From NCBI GenBank assembly GCA_030704615.1, contig CM060732.1, positions 64,029,053-64,093,052 of the forward strand: DNA of 64,000 nt, given 5' to 3'. Of the stretch, positions 1 to 12,179 are shown in pieces. Below the pieces are notes generated by a model that saw only the letters and a program-made list of their open reading frames with translations, did no database searches and was not told where the DNA came from. A program made the translations under genes and the position numbers. Positions within the stretch are counted from its first letter, which is position 1. Every line of letters starts with the position of its first letter. The stretch comes from Takakia lepidozioides. Taxonomy: Eukaryota > Streptophyta > Takakiopsida > Takakiales > Takakiaceae.

Positions 1-586
1 GAATACCGATCTTTCCGGGTTATGGCAGATTGCTATTCCTATTTTTGTCTTGTAAAGGCCCAATAATTGAGGCAGATGTTCATCGATCCCCCCCAAAACA
101 GGGTATATAACGTGTCTCTGTTGTAGCGAAGAGACAAGACTCCAAAGCTCTCCTTTCACTTGAATATCAAGCTGGCAAGGATGGTGGTGCAGGTGTGAGC
201 CAGTAAAAATTTCATTTCAGCTGGCTTCCATGCTTGAGGGACACACTTATTTGGTTGACTCAGTTGCATGGGGAATGTGCAAGGGCACCTGAGAGTAAGT
301 TCCTGTAAAAACTTGTTGAAAGAACTCTACCTTGAGCAGCCTACAGAGATTAGAGTTCATGAAGTACATATAGTTCTACTCAATATAGATAGAGCAAGCA
401 GAGATCTGAAGTCTGGAAAAGTTTTATCCTTGTTGTATATAGCGACTTGCAACCTGACTCTACCTTTATTATCCTCTCGTCACGCATCAACTCAACTGTC
501 ATCGTGTATTGTCTACCCCAGGGAACCTGTTAAAAGTGGAACCTTAATTGAACTCAAGTAGTGTGGTGATGTTGCTGTTTGGGCAG
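1..586 (+). other. Probable intron of the DRP2 gene (5' edge of window)
   Basis: No stretch here matches the dynamin segment expected just upstream of the first recognised exon. The region ends in a good splice acceptor (gggcag at 581-586). It is best read as intron, with the GTPase-domain exons lying before the window. The small open frame at 268-561 shows no family resemblance and is treated as chance. Confidence 0.6.
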
Positions 587-3500
587 GTTGGAGGGAAGGT
601 CGCAGCTTGTGGAGGATGAGTTGGTAAGGCTAGGAGAGCTAAGGGTGCAGACTTCTGAGGGGACCCGAGCGATTGCATTGGAGCTATGTCGCGAATTTGA
701 AGACAAGTTTCTCCAACATATTCAGACTGGAGAAGTAAAGAACTTGTTACTAATGTCTGGGCTTCATTTGTTTCACAAGTCACTGTCTGTTCATCAGAAA
801 TCTGTTGGACTGAAATTACATATACGATGAGTTAGAAAGATCAAAGCAATATTGAGCATTTTGCGATTCATTTGCATGTGGACTTAAAGATAAATGTCTG
901 ATTACAGCTGATACTGTCCAGTTGCATATCATTTATTTGGACGACTTTGTGTGAAACTGAAATACTTGCAGGGTGGAGGATGGAAAGTTGTTGCGAGTTT
1001 TGAAGGAGTGTTGCCTAACAGGATCAAACAACTACCATTAAATGATTTGTTTGAGCTCAGCAGTATAAAGAAGGTGTGGAGCAAGCCTTCATTTGGTTGT
1101 TCTTTTTCACTTCCTGGGTTTGGAGTGGCAACTTCTTTCTTGTTATGGAGGAGGATGCCCTATGATAACATCTAACAAGTCTCTGGCTTTGTTTCTGTCA
1201 GTTGGTTCTTGAAGCAGATGGCTATCAACCTTATCTGTTGTCTCCTGAAAAGGGTTTGAGAGCTTTGGTACGAAAAGCATTGGAGTTGGCCAAGGACCCA
1301 GCTCGGATCTGCGTGGATGAGGTCAGTAGGGCTTCTTTTTTAGAGGATAGATAAGTTCATCCCCTGCCCCCTCCCCTCTCACATGGAAAGTGGAGTGCAA
1401 ACAGCATGCACACAGTTTTAATGCAAGTCCATGTTGCAGAGTTTGGTAAAGCAGTCAGACATAAGAGGTAGTCACTTTGACCGTAGGGTAATTTGTGTGC
1501 TTGTGATGTAACAGGTCCATCGTATTCTTGTGGACATAGTGTCAGCTGCAGCATCTGCTACTCCTGGTTTGGGAAGATACCCACCTCTGAAAAGAGAGGT
1601 AATACTTCTCTGTGGCCTCATTGATTTTGGTTGATCTACACTGAGATGAGTACTGTTGCAGTAGTTTGTAGACAATATTGAGAAGGAGAGAGGTCTGCAG
1701 GGATGTTCTTACCCGTAAATGTAAGGTTGTCATTTTTTGAAAATCGTCTTTGTTGCATTGTCGTCAGATTGTGGCGATTGCAAGTGCTGCATTGGATGAA
1801 TATCGTATTGAATCCAAGAAGATGGTCATCGCTCTTGTTGACATGGAACGATCATTCATCCCACCACAACACTTCATCAGACTTGTCCAACGCAGGTGCA
1901 GACGTGGTCCCTTTTGTTGATTTGCATACACTACTTTGTCTGGCTAGTTTAGTTTAAGCTTTGTTTCTCTTTTTCTTTGGTGGATACTGTTGTGGATAGA
2001 TGGACATTGTAGAAGTAGTTTTGGGGATGGAAAAATGAGGAGAATGTATGGTGCCTCCTGCAAGCTCTGATACATTATCATTGCAAATCAGTGCTCAGAA
2101 CTTCACATGCTTCTTTGGAATGTTCCTATTGCATGTGGTCAATCTCGATGTCTTAGATGGAAGTTGTGCTTTCGCTTTTCTCATGCATATGGGTGAGGAT
2201 ACCTAAGCACAGGTCATTTATTACTTTTTCTCTTGCTTACTTTACTGGGTGGACATTTGTGGATCCAGGCTTGATAGGCTAAGAAGAGAAGATGAGCAAA
2301 AAAATCGAAGTTCGAAGAAAGCGCAGGATGCAGAACAAGCCTTGCTGAACAGGGTTGGTCCACGAAAACCTCATGGTCCTGCACTCAAGAGTTGGCTTGG
2401 CTTTTTCTTAGCCATGCTCTCACTTAGTTTGTTGGGCAAGAGGGTTTTCGTGTCAGCATCTTTCAGTAATGGGTGGGACAGTATTACATACATAAAGCTC
2501 ATGTGTGTTGATGGGAGGTTTTCAGGCAACTGCACCGCAGGCAAACGTATCTGGTTCGCAGTCTGGAGGAAGTTTGAAGTCTCTGAAAGGGCAGGCTGCT
2601 CAAGCAGAGAAGGATGCCAAGGACACGCCATCAACTTTACAGACTATTGGGGAACTTTCTGCAGGTACTTAAAATTGACCAGGAAATAATTTTCTATGAA
2701 CTCTCTTACTAATATTGCACATCCTAAGGATGGTCATTTTCTACTTCTACAAGTAAGTTTCTGTACTGTCTTTTGTAGAGTCTTCAGGCTTGTTCATAAA
2801 GCTATCAAAGGAAGTGGTTGTGGTGTAGCTGAATTTTTGTTGTTCTAGTTTGTTCATAAAGGTTGATTCTTAGCTGTTTGTTCAATAGTGCCAACGTGCC
2901 TTTGTAGAAACCCTTAATTTGTGCTTGACAATGCCTACTTTGCGACTTACCTTTCATCATTAGCATCCTCAGCTAACGTTATGGATGGAAAATCTGCAGC
3001 TGGAAATGCCTTCTAGAAACATGTATTGGAACAATAGTAGACTCCTACCTGGCACCCAATAAACTTATCTTGTTGGGCCATTACAGGATATCTTATGAAG
3101 AAGAGTGTGAAGACAACTGGCTGGAGTAAACGCTGGTTTGTTCTGAATGAGAAAACAAACCGGGTAAGTCATTAGAACTTCGACTTCCAACTGATCATGG
3201 TCTACCAGTTCTTGTACGCAATACACAGCAACTTTCAATTATGACTTCTTGGCAAGTTCTGGTTGGTTGAGCTTACTAGTATTTTGCAGCCTGGTGCATC
3301 TAATTGTACGTTATTTCTGTAAACCATGGATGTCATCTCAAGGCTTCATGAAAATGTTGACCACAATTGTTCGAAATTTGGCGTGCAGTTCTCTTACACC
3401 AAAAAACCTGAGGAGAGGAACTTCCGAGGTGTGATTTCGTTAGATGTAAGTGGACTGGTTTAGAAGGCTGTATATGTCTGTCATCCAGTTTTTGGTGACG

Positions 3501-6032
3501 GCTTGGTTTGTGCCCATTTATGTGGATATTGAACCGGCTTTGTTTACTTTGTTTTAGTGGACAGTTTATGTTGATGTATATTGGGGCATGATTTTCTGAA
3601 TGGAAGCACTTTGTGTCCCAAATCCTTCTTGACACCCTCTGTCCCTATCTGGGGAATGTTGTCTGCAAGTGGGGTCAGTCATATCAAGGTGTGGCTGGTT
3701 TCCAGTATCATTCACAGCAGAACGGAGATTGAGAGACGAGAGGTGCTGACTCCTGGCTCTGGCTCTTACAGGAATGTATCCTTGAAGAGGGATCTGAGGA
3801 TGATATGCCAGATGAGGCTCCAGCTCCTGCTAAATCCAAGGATAAAAAGTCCTCTAATGGACAGGACAAAAAAGATGCTACACCTAATCTCGTGTTTAAG
3901 ATCAGTCATAAAGTGGCCTATAAGACAGTATTGAAAGGTAGGGTTTGCTTTCCCAATTATTCTCCCGTGTTTTACTCGTTGGCTTCACCAGTCCTGCTTT
4001 ACACAATTGGATGGTCTTGTTCCTTTTGAATTCCCAAGTTGTTGTCTTCAGACATGAAGTTGCGTAGACATTGCATACTGCTTGGTTGCCATTGTTGTGC
4101 TTTTTGCATCTATTTGTGTCTGTGTCGAAGTGCTAGCCTTGTGTTATCTTTGTGTTGTTGGTGCTTTGGTTCAGCAGCTGACCTGCGACTAACTGGCTTC
4201 TCCTTGTGGCCCGTCTTTCAGCTTGTACTGCTAGTATTGTTTGCTTCTATTATTGATTGATTTTTTTTTTCCTGGGGTGGCAGCACACCATGCAGTTGTA
4301 TTGAAGGCTGAGAACATGGCTGAGAAGTTGGAGTGGATGGCAAAGCTCCGAAGCTGTATCGACTCCACAAAAGGCTCGACAACTAAAGGTGGTTCTACAC
4401 CATCATCTGACTCCACCATAACAGTGCGTTCAGATGGGCCCGTGGTAAGTTATTGTAGCACCAATTGGTGTGGATTTTGCCTTCCAGGGGATTGTGAGTT
4501 ACATTGACTGTGGCATCACCTCAATGTTGGTAGTCACATTGTTCTGTGTTATATCAGGCCTTAAGGCAATCATATTTATTACTTTTTGGTGGTTGCAAGT
4601 TAACAGGGGGACGGTCTTACTGGCGAGTCAAGGTGTATTGACAAATGCAGTTGGGACGCAGGAAACAACTGCTATTCTAAGAAGGCCTGCAGACCCAGAG
4701 GAGGATCTCAAACTCATGGCCCAAGAAGTTCGTGACTATGTAGAAGCTGTGCTAAATAGTCTTGCAGCTAACATCCCAAAGGTGAGTCATTGATCTTGTG
4801 CCCAATTTTTGTTTATCTTTTGCGGTTTCCAGCTGTGTGTTTATGTGATTGTTTGCATTCCATGACAGAGCTTTTAATTATGTGACTTTGCAGGCTGTAG
4901 TTCTTTGTCAAGTGGAAAGAGCTAGAGATGCGATGCTCAATCAACTTTACAGTTCTGTCAGGTATGGACTTCCCCTGTTATGTATGATATTGTATGCTCA
5001 TCTGCTGCATGATACTAGAGCAGGTAGGAAGGACTTAGTCTTCTGCACTCGGAGATTCACCTTCGCATATGAGTGAAGCCAGGTAGCATGGTGTGTGTCA
5101 GGAAGCTGGCCATCCTAGATTCAGTTTTCGTTAGCTGTCTATATAGATTACTTCGTGCTACCGATTGTCATACAAATCTTTCCATGGTGCTTATGTTCGG
5201 CGTGGCTTGTCTGGGCATATGCAGCGCACAGTCCACGTCAAAAATCCAAGAGCTCCTGCAGGAGGATCAAGAAGTGAAGCGGCGTCGTGAGCGATGCCAA
5301 CGGCAAGCCTCCTTGCTCAACCGCCTCAGTCGGCAACTCAGCATGCATGAAGCACGTGCATCTACAGCTGCTGGTTTTGGCGACTCGGGTAAGTGTTGAG
5401 GGTGCGGTGCTCCCTCTTCTTTTGTTTATCGAGATGAAAATTCTTGCTGGAGCAAGGAATGACAAGGGTGGGTCCAGCAGGGGCCCAACTTCAGTCGTCT
5501 CCTGTGAGAATGATCCAGCAGAAGATGCTTATCATAAAGGGAGGTTTATAGACTGTGTACTGTACCACTGGTTCCCCTGAGCATATTGCAGTCATGTACT
5601 CTTGGCCATCACCCAGCTCTCAAAATGGTTTGGCCTCGGCCCGAACTGGGGGCGGGTCCGTCTAGTAGTTCTTGAGATGCAATAGTATTAAGTACGGTCA
5701 CTACCTCGACTGACTCAAGATTATAGCCAAGAAAATGACAAAGGGGTTGTGAGGTTTCAGGGCCAGCGATCAGTATGGAGACAGAGGACTGGCGTGTTGC
5801 TTTTGAAGAAGCAGGCAATGACCTGCGTTCCTCATCATCCAGCTACTCCACATCACCACTACAATCCCCCAGGGATTCCAGAGGGGGATTCTCCTTGAAT
5901 GGCCGGTCTTCCTCCCGCAATAATTACAGCGACAATGAGGAGAATGGGGATATTGGGCCTGGAAGCCGGCGGAATCCATCCAGACTTCCCCCACCACCGC
6001 CAGCTGTTGGCGCTCCAGTGTATAAATATTAG
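587..6032 (+). CDS. DRP2: Dynamin-related protein 2 (DRP2A/B-type), 5' part missing
   Basis: DRP2 proteins are large GTPases that pinch clathrin-coated vesicles at the plasma membrane, trans-Golgi and cell plate. Only the part after the GTPase domain is here, about 629 residues. Exons: 587-734, 972-1073, 1202-1321, 1515-1598, 1768-1895, 2269-2353, 2526-2664, 3087-3163, 3389-3445, 3772-3937, 4284-4444, about 4662-4781, 4894-4961, 5225-5388, 5761-6032. They encode, in order, the stalk ([38 protein letters not shown]-like), a PH domain ([20 protein letters not shown]), the GTPase effector domain ([35 protein letters not shown]) and a basic, proline-rich tail ending in [16 protein letters not shown]. 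The PH domain plus proline-rich tail separates DRP2 from DRP1 and DRP3. Phases join cleanly, but the acceptor near 4661 was chosen because it keeps the frame. The stop is TAG at 6030. Confidence 0.93.
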
Positions 6033-7912
6033 AATTTTAGGACTGCCCTCTTGATCTGCAGTTTAGAGGCAGATTGAAAGCCCTCGTTGGCATCGAGGGA
6101 AAAGATTCCACAGCCATATTCGTATGTCATCATGTGCACCAAATTTAGCCCTAGTATAACTAGCAGGTATGACTTGTGGGTTAGGATGTTTCCTACTGCC
6201 TGTTGAATCTGTTTCCTCTGTTTTTGGGGTGAAAAGTGATTGCCTGGTCTGCACGGCAAAGAGTACTCTTTGCTGGATGGGCTCCTATGCTGCCACCATT
6301 CTTACCTGGTTGAGTCTAACAATTGGTTTATATGATGATTTTTTTCTTGTCTGCATGGAATGCTGCACATGATATTTCAAATGGCTTAAGAACGATAGGC
6401 TGATACAATAAAGAGGCTCATATGAAGAGGTTTAGGCCTGTTAGTCGTACTAGTGGAGGATTTGGGGATACGGGAGTCACTGCCCTTTGGAATGTGGAAC
6501 CTGTGGCTGTTGAGGGACGTCAAGGTTTGTTTGAGGTTATGCCACTTCGAGCCACGCTGTATCCATAATATGCATGTCACTGCTTCCCTTCCCCGTCCTG
6601 AAATTTGGGAAGCTACTATGAGAAGATATATGTGAATGTACTAAAAGGATAGTTACTTTGGAGACAGTCTTATTCAATTGGCCTTGTCAACAGGACCTCG
6701 CGTCTATTCAAGAGGTATTGTGTTTATGGCTTGGGTCATGTGTTAACCTTTGTCTGTGCCTGTATCTCTGTTCCACTTCCATGCTTTCATCATCTCTCTC
6801 TTTTCTGCTCAGAATTGTTCCTCGGGTTTTCGGGAACGTCTAGGTTGCAGCACCCCGGCGTCCTGTGTGGGTCAAGTACAACGCATCCCAGAAAGGAAGC
6901 ATGGCTGTGGAAGTCCTTGGAATGGTAAGATGTGGTAGCTACATGATTATAATAGATATAGCGGAGCTCCATGGGTCATCATCATGCTGTATCCCACTTC
7001 AGATGCTTCTAATCCAATGATTGCCAACCTTCAAAATTTGTGGCACATGGTAATGACTAATCTCAGTTTTGCAGCCTAATTGTCGACCAAAAGTGTACAT
7101 CATTTTAAGCTTCATTTTTCTATATTTTGTTGCTTCACAACCACTACGTTTATGGTCATGTTTTGATATGACACCCATCCTATGGTGAGTGGCTGTGAGC
7201 CTTCACTGACCCTTGACTGACCCTTCACTTGTAGGCCATTACTGCTTCATATAAGAGCTACTTAAAAGCCGCAAATGTTCTGCAGTATACACAACAGTGG
7301 TTTCTTAACAATTTGAACTTATGCCCGCGATCATTATCCAGTAGACAGTTCATATCCATGAAAATGGTTGGATGAGGACACCAAGCCTGGACATTGCCAT
7401 GCACTGCCTACATACCTGGTTTTGCGAAAATGATGAATTGCGGTTGGTTGTATCAGCTCATAAAGAGGAGCCCTACTTATAAGTCATCTTTCCACCTCAA
7501 TGCGTACACTCACCATTAAACATGGTATTACCATCGGTCCACACTCAGCCGTATACCAGTGGGTAGCAGTTGGTCTCCCTTCTATCTGCTCCAATTAAGA
7601 TGTCCTTGCCCAGCAGCACATCTGTGTTCTCCATTGAATAGTTAGGGAGCTTAGTCGAGGGCCTCAAACGGATAACTGACCTACAAAATCGCTCATCAGT
7701 GCACAAGTAGATGGCATAACATGGGTGTTAGTTGTTACAGTCCTTGAGTTAGGAAGAGTAGGGTTTGTAGGGGTTTCAACACCATTCCTTTGCGATCATC
7801 AAGCGTGTCCCCCTTCCCCCTTCGTCCCTAGAGTCAGTATCATTATCGGTTTCCATCTCTTCTCAGGCCAAAATCAAAGTGCATTGATTGGAAGACACAT
7901 GAGAAGTGATCA
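6033..7912. other. Convergent intergenic region, DRP2 to bestrophin
   Basis: The 3' ends of two genes face each other across about 1.9 kb. A possible poly(A) signal, aataaa, for DRP2 lies at 6407-6412. I see no supported gene; the open frames here are short and match no family I recognise. Confidence 0.5.
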
Positions 7913-10900
7913 TCACAATCTCACTGCAACATTGGTGATGCCTTTGGCTTGCTCTCTCTCTGCTTTGGCTTTCAAGTGCACTTGAGTCCGAATCTGCAGA
8001 GCAGCAAGCTCCTGTATGTTCTCATGTGCTTTGGCACACATGCGGTCCAAAGCTAGTATTGGGAAGGGCTCCTCTATAAGCACTCCCACCTGTCAAAGCA
8101 ATGCAAATGCACCACAGATTTCAAATTTTGAATGACAGGTCTTGACCTTCTCAGGATTGAGTGTGATAGACTGTACTGTCTGCTGACCACTGAAATACTC
8201 CCTTGCGCCAAAGAACATGCAAGCAGTTGGCATGCAGTATGCATTGAATTGTTAGGGTAATCTTTGCACTGCACAAGAAAATGAGGTCTAGACTGCACAA
8301 TTACCTCCTCAATGCAAAAGAGCGAAGCTGCGCTGAAGAAAGTGGCTGGGATGACCATCCATTTGCATTCATCCCACAAAACAAGTGGTAGAGTGATATG
8401 CCACAGCACCAGAAAGCGTGATGTCAGGCGGGTGTATGAGAGTGGAATTGGTGTTCGGATCAGGCGTTCACATACACTAATGCTTTCATTAAACTGCGAT
8501 ATGTTGGCATCCTGCAGTCATCCAATTAGGGCAACCTCTTTGAATGAAAAAAATATTCAGCAGTGTACTCCTCTTCTAAGACCTGTTGCATGCACTTCCT
8601 GAGACGGAGTATTCTAGATGCTCAATAACACACTGGAGTGATATTCATCTCTATATTCTATTGCTACTGACGAGGTGGGTTAGTCAACCCTCTTGTGTCA
8701 AGACCGTACTCTAAACTAAAACTATGCCCTGATTCTTATGTCCATCTGACAAGCCTGAAGTCTTTGACAACAGACATGTCCCTCTTCAAGTTTTTTATCC
8801 CCCTTGTGAGGTCACCTCTAAGCAAGCAAAGACCATTCAGGGGCTGTCACCAAACATAATCAATATGAAGGCCTAGATATGCAGAGCTTTTCTTCTATGA
8901 CTGTCATGATATCTTCACAGACATAACCTTCCAATCAATCCAAGGATTATGCAAAAAAGGGTTATGTCCCTCACCAGAAGGCTTCTTTCATTATCCTGCA
9001 ATTGCACGCGTCTCAGGGACTGGGTCATGAGTTGAATGAGACAGTTAGGACGATGCTCCGAGCTCATTACAATGGCCAGGTCATCTTCCTCCAGCACTTC
9101 CTCTAATTCTTGTGCCACCTCTGAACCATACAGTAGATGACACTGCAAGGTACACCACAAAAAATTGCTCTCATGAGACAACACACATAAATTCACTGTC
9201 TATTCAACTTTGCTTGTCCATCCATCCAGCCTCCTTTCCATCCCCTGACAGCTCCCTCCCGCTATATCTCTGTCAAGACCATTGCCACATTTGTACAGTG
9301 CCAGCCCTCATGCATGCAGCTAAAAAACTGAGCTCTTCCTTATTACTATCTAAGTGTAAAGCTTGAGGTCAAGATAGATTCCAATTGAGCCTGTCATGAA
9401 AGTGTCTTTCCTCTGGGGGTTGTGCCCCTTCCAAACAGATTTTCAGGTCAGTAACAACATCCATATTCTGACTAATATGTAGTAGACCACTCAGCTGCTT
9501 TTGGGAGATCTGCTGTTTGAAAATCCTTGCTAGGTTTGGATTGGCTGGGTTAGTGGTGTATGATTTGCTGCTTACTGTGCATTCCACGTGAGGCACTGGA
9601 GGTGTAGACCTTAGGCCTTGCTGAACATGGCCCTGAACCACGTGCAGAATGAAGTTACCATTAGTTCTCCGAAACCCGTTCACCCTTCTCGTTAGATTCA
9701 CAACAAGTCTAGACAGTCCCAGCTTCTCATGGCAGCCATGTAAGCAGCCTTCACATGCTTTTGAAACTTTGAAGTCTACATTCACTTTCCTGATCATGTT
9801 TTTAGATTTCCTGTTGAACTTAGATCAACCTACTGGTTTGGCCTGGATGCAATTACATGTGATGTCATTTTAATCATGCACCTGAACAGTGACTACTATC
9901 TTGGAAAATTTTGAAGTTTTCATGCCACAGCTACAGATGTTCACAGCAACGGTGAAGTGAAAAGCTTGAGAGCAGATGACTTACCTTCAGAGCCACAGGA
10001 AAGGCGAGGATGTAGTGCAGCAGAATAAATTTCTGGTCAGAGTCTAACGGGTGTTCAATCCACGCCAGGGATTGCCGGGCAAAGTCCTTGGCGCTACTGA
10101 TCACTTTGGTCCAAGTTTTACGTGCCTCATCATATCGAGAATATGAGGCCTCCGTTCGAAACACCAGTAATAAGGCCAGGGCAGGCGCAGTCAACTCGTA
10201 CGGACGAGATGATGCGTGCAAGAGAGGAATGAATGAGGGTAGCCACCCCGCCTCAATCAAACTATTATATTCGGCGACCACTGCTGCGATGGCTGTGACC
10301 GTGCAAACAGGGGGAATCAAAGAAATGATTACACGGGACGATAAACTTGACAAAAAATGGCGAGCATGCCTTGTTGAGCTTCGGTGGCGCAGCCAGTCAT
10401 CGTGATCGTAGAATGTTCGCCGCTTACGCATCCCCTTCTCTGTTTGAGCATCCGCCCACGCAGGAATCCTGCTCAGGAGCTCCACCACATTGAAGGTAAT
10501 AAACCCCGGGGATGCTGGAGGTGAGGGAGTGGTCATTCGGACTTGATCCATGTCTGAAACAGAGGTCGTTCTCCTTTTGTCTGTCTTTGCGGCCGGGTTA
10601 AAGCATCCATTTTCCTTATCCGGACTCGACGAAAATCGCTTCCTCTCCGCAGTCTTCAGCTGTCCGAATTTTGACACATCTCGTGCTCCCGAGTTCCTCT
10701 GCTTGCTTAAAATCTGACTCAGCGTTTTTCCAGATGAACGTTTTTCCAAACGTGAGCTCTTCGGAGCATGAGAAACCAGCACCTGACGTAAATTGTTCGA
10801 TCCCAGGAACTCTGACTTCCTCACACACCTCGTACCAATGTTCCCGCGCCCTTGGATAGAAGTAGACTGTCTTATTATTGAATACACCTCCAAATGTCGT

Positions 10901-11031
10901 GAGAAATTCCTTCCACAGATCAGCTGTGAGGAATGAGGTTCCGATGGTATAGCGGCACCACTACAAATACTCCCAAGCCCCTGACCACGCATCATAACAG
11001 ACATGAGAGACACAGAGCTGAAAGGCCTCAA
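7913..11031 (-). CDS. Bestrophin-like anion channel (VCCN1 type, UPF0187)
   Basis: Plant bestrophin-like VCCN proteins are voltage-dependent chloride channels of the thylakoid membrane that tune the proton motive force. Exons on the minus strand: 9985-11031, 8975-9142, 8305-8511, 7913-8089. All introns are phase 0 and the product is about 532 residues. The channel core starts near residue 175 (FNVVELLSRIPAW) and continues through VFRTEASYSRYDEARKTW, HYILAFPVALKCHLLYGSEV, RPNCLIQLMTQSL, TPIPLSYTRLTSRFLVLWH, PATFFSAASLFCIEEVGVLI and EEPFPILALDRMCAKAHENI. All are bestrophin family signatures. About 170 residues precede the core, longer than the transit region I expect; an internal ATG at about 11004 is an alternative start. 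The 840 bp first intron (9143-9984) holds a 142-codon minus-strand open frame that is not joined to the gene. Channel assignment is firm; thylakoid location is inferred from the family. Confidence 0.92.
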
Positions 11032-11365
11032 TAATCACCCGGACGCGCATCCGTTAACTTCCGCACTCGCTCCTCCCATCTCAAGATATCAAATGTCGAC
11101 ATGGATGACCTCACCAGCACTGTCCATTAATTTCAACCATGCTGAATGCAAATTCCCGTCCGATCACCATTTCTGCAACACGACAAGCATCAGCAGGCAG
11201 GGAAATGAGCATTGAATCGACTGATCACACAACACCAATTGCCCGCTGTGCAGGATACAGACGACGCCATAGCAGCTCGGTAGCCATGCACCCGGACACC
11301 CGCGGTAATACCGGGCCACCCGGACCCGACCCGCGCCAATTTACTTCGCCGATTTACACTCGCAA

Positions 11366-11548
11366 ACGCAGTAGGTAGTGAGTCGGTTGGACAAAGTACG
11401 ATAGTAAGTAAAATCGTAAAATCTGGTTTTTACGCTGGACCTGACCATACTGAACCAGATTTTACGATTTTACTTAAGTTACTATCGTACTTTGTCCAAC
11501 GGACTCACTACCTACTGCGTAAATCCAGCGTAAAAATTAGGTCAGGTT
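11366..11548. repeat. Fold-back (MITE-like) inverted repeat
   Basis: The left arm at about 11366-11428 (beginning acgcagtaggtagtgagtcg) is repeated as its reverse complement at about 11453-11520, with only a few mismatches and a loop of roughly 25 bases. A second, shorter inverted pair is interleaved: tttttacgctgga at 11426-11440 and tccagcgtaaaaa just after 11523. The transcript or single strand would fold into a hairpin of about 65 bp. No flanking target duplication was established, so a transposon origin is an inference. Confidence 0.75.
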
Positions 11549-11600
11549 TGGTTGAGTTAGGTCAGAGGCAGAGGTTAGGTTAGGTTGGGTTAGGTTAGGC
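11537..11600 (+). repeat. TTAGG-like short degenerate repeat
   Basis: This is a run of ggttaggttaggttgggtta-type units mixed with ggtcag variants. It resembles TTAGG rather than the usual plant telomere unit TTTAGGG, and is too short and degenerate to be a telomere. It directly follows the fold-back element and may be part of the same inserted sequence. Confidence 0.55.
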
Positions 11601-12179
11601 TAAGGGGGGGATGAACAAGCGTGGGAGGTGCCACGTCTTCAGTACAAAAGTGCAAAGCGCCGGCGGACAGATGGACGTACATTCAGCTCTGTCGCCACTG
11701 GATGACATCATCCATGACCGGATGCGTATTATTCTGTCGTAGGGATGGATATAGCGGCAAGTATGGATGAACGTGGTACATGCAGGTGTAATTAGATGAG
11801 ATGGATCTGCGCAGTCTACGGACTTGAAATAAATGGAGTGGATGTGATGCGTCCGTGGATCACTAATATTTTGCACGGCGTATAATTGTTACTGTCCCTC
11901 AAAAACTCAACGGCTAAGATGTTTTTCTGGATACCGTCGATCCGTTAATTTGGGACGGCTTAGATTCTGTGTAACTAATGTTAGTGTCTTTACCGTCGAT
12001 TCTAAGAGGTTGGACGGACTAGATTGCATTCCAGGAACGAACTTTTGGGCTTCTGCAGTGCATCTCTATTTTGTTTGTGCAGAGAGGGAGAGAGAGAGAG
12101 AGAGTTTCTGTAGAGAGGGGGGGGGGGGGTGGTGTAGGAGGCAGGCTCTTGCTGGGGTTGTGTATCTCATGGTTGAATT

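Larger units (their letters stand above)
11032..12179. other. Divergent intergenic region, bestrophin and SUVR
   Basis: This 1.15 kb carries both 5' regions. It holds a fold-back element (11366-11520), a TTAGG-like patch (11537-11600), a (GA)n tract near 12081-12105 and a G-run at 12118-12129 just before the SUVR start. The last two probably fall in the SUVR 5' leader. Confidence 0.5.

Noticed and set aside
6453-6635. Short plus-strand frame after DRP2
   Set aside because: Only 60 codons, without a domain or splice partners, and outside the DRP2 stop.
11537-11600. Possible interstitial telomere
   Set aside because: The units are TTAGG-like and degenerate, not tandem TTTAGGG, and span only about 60 bases.
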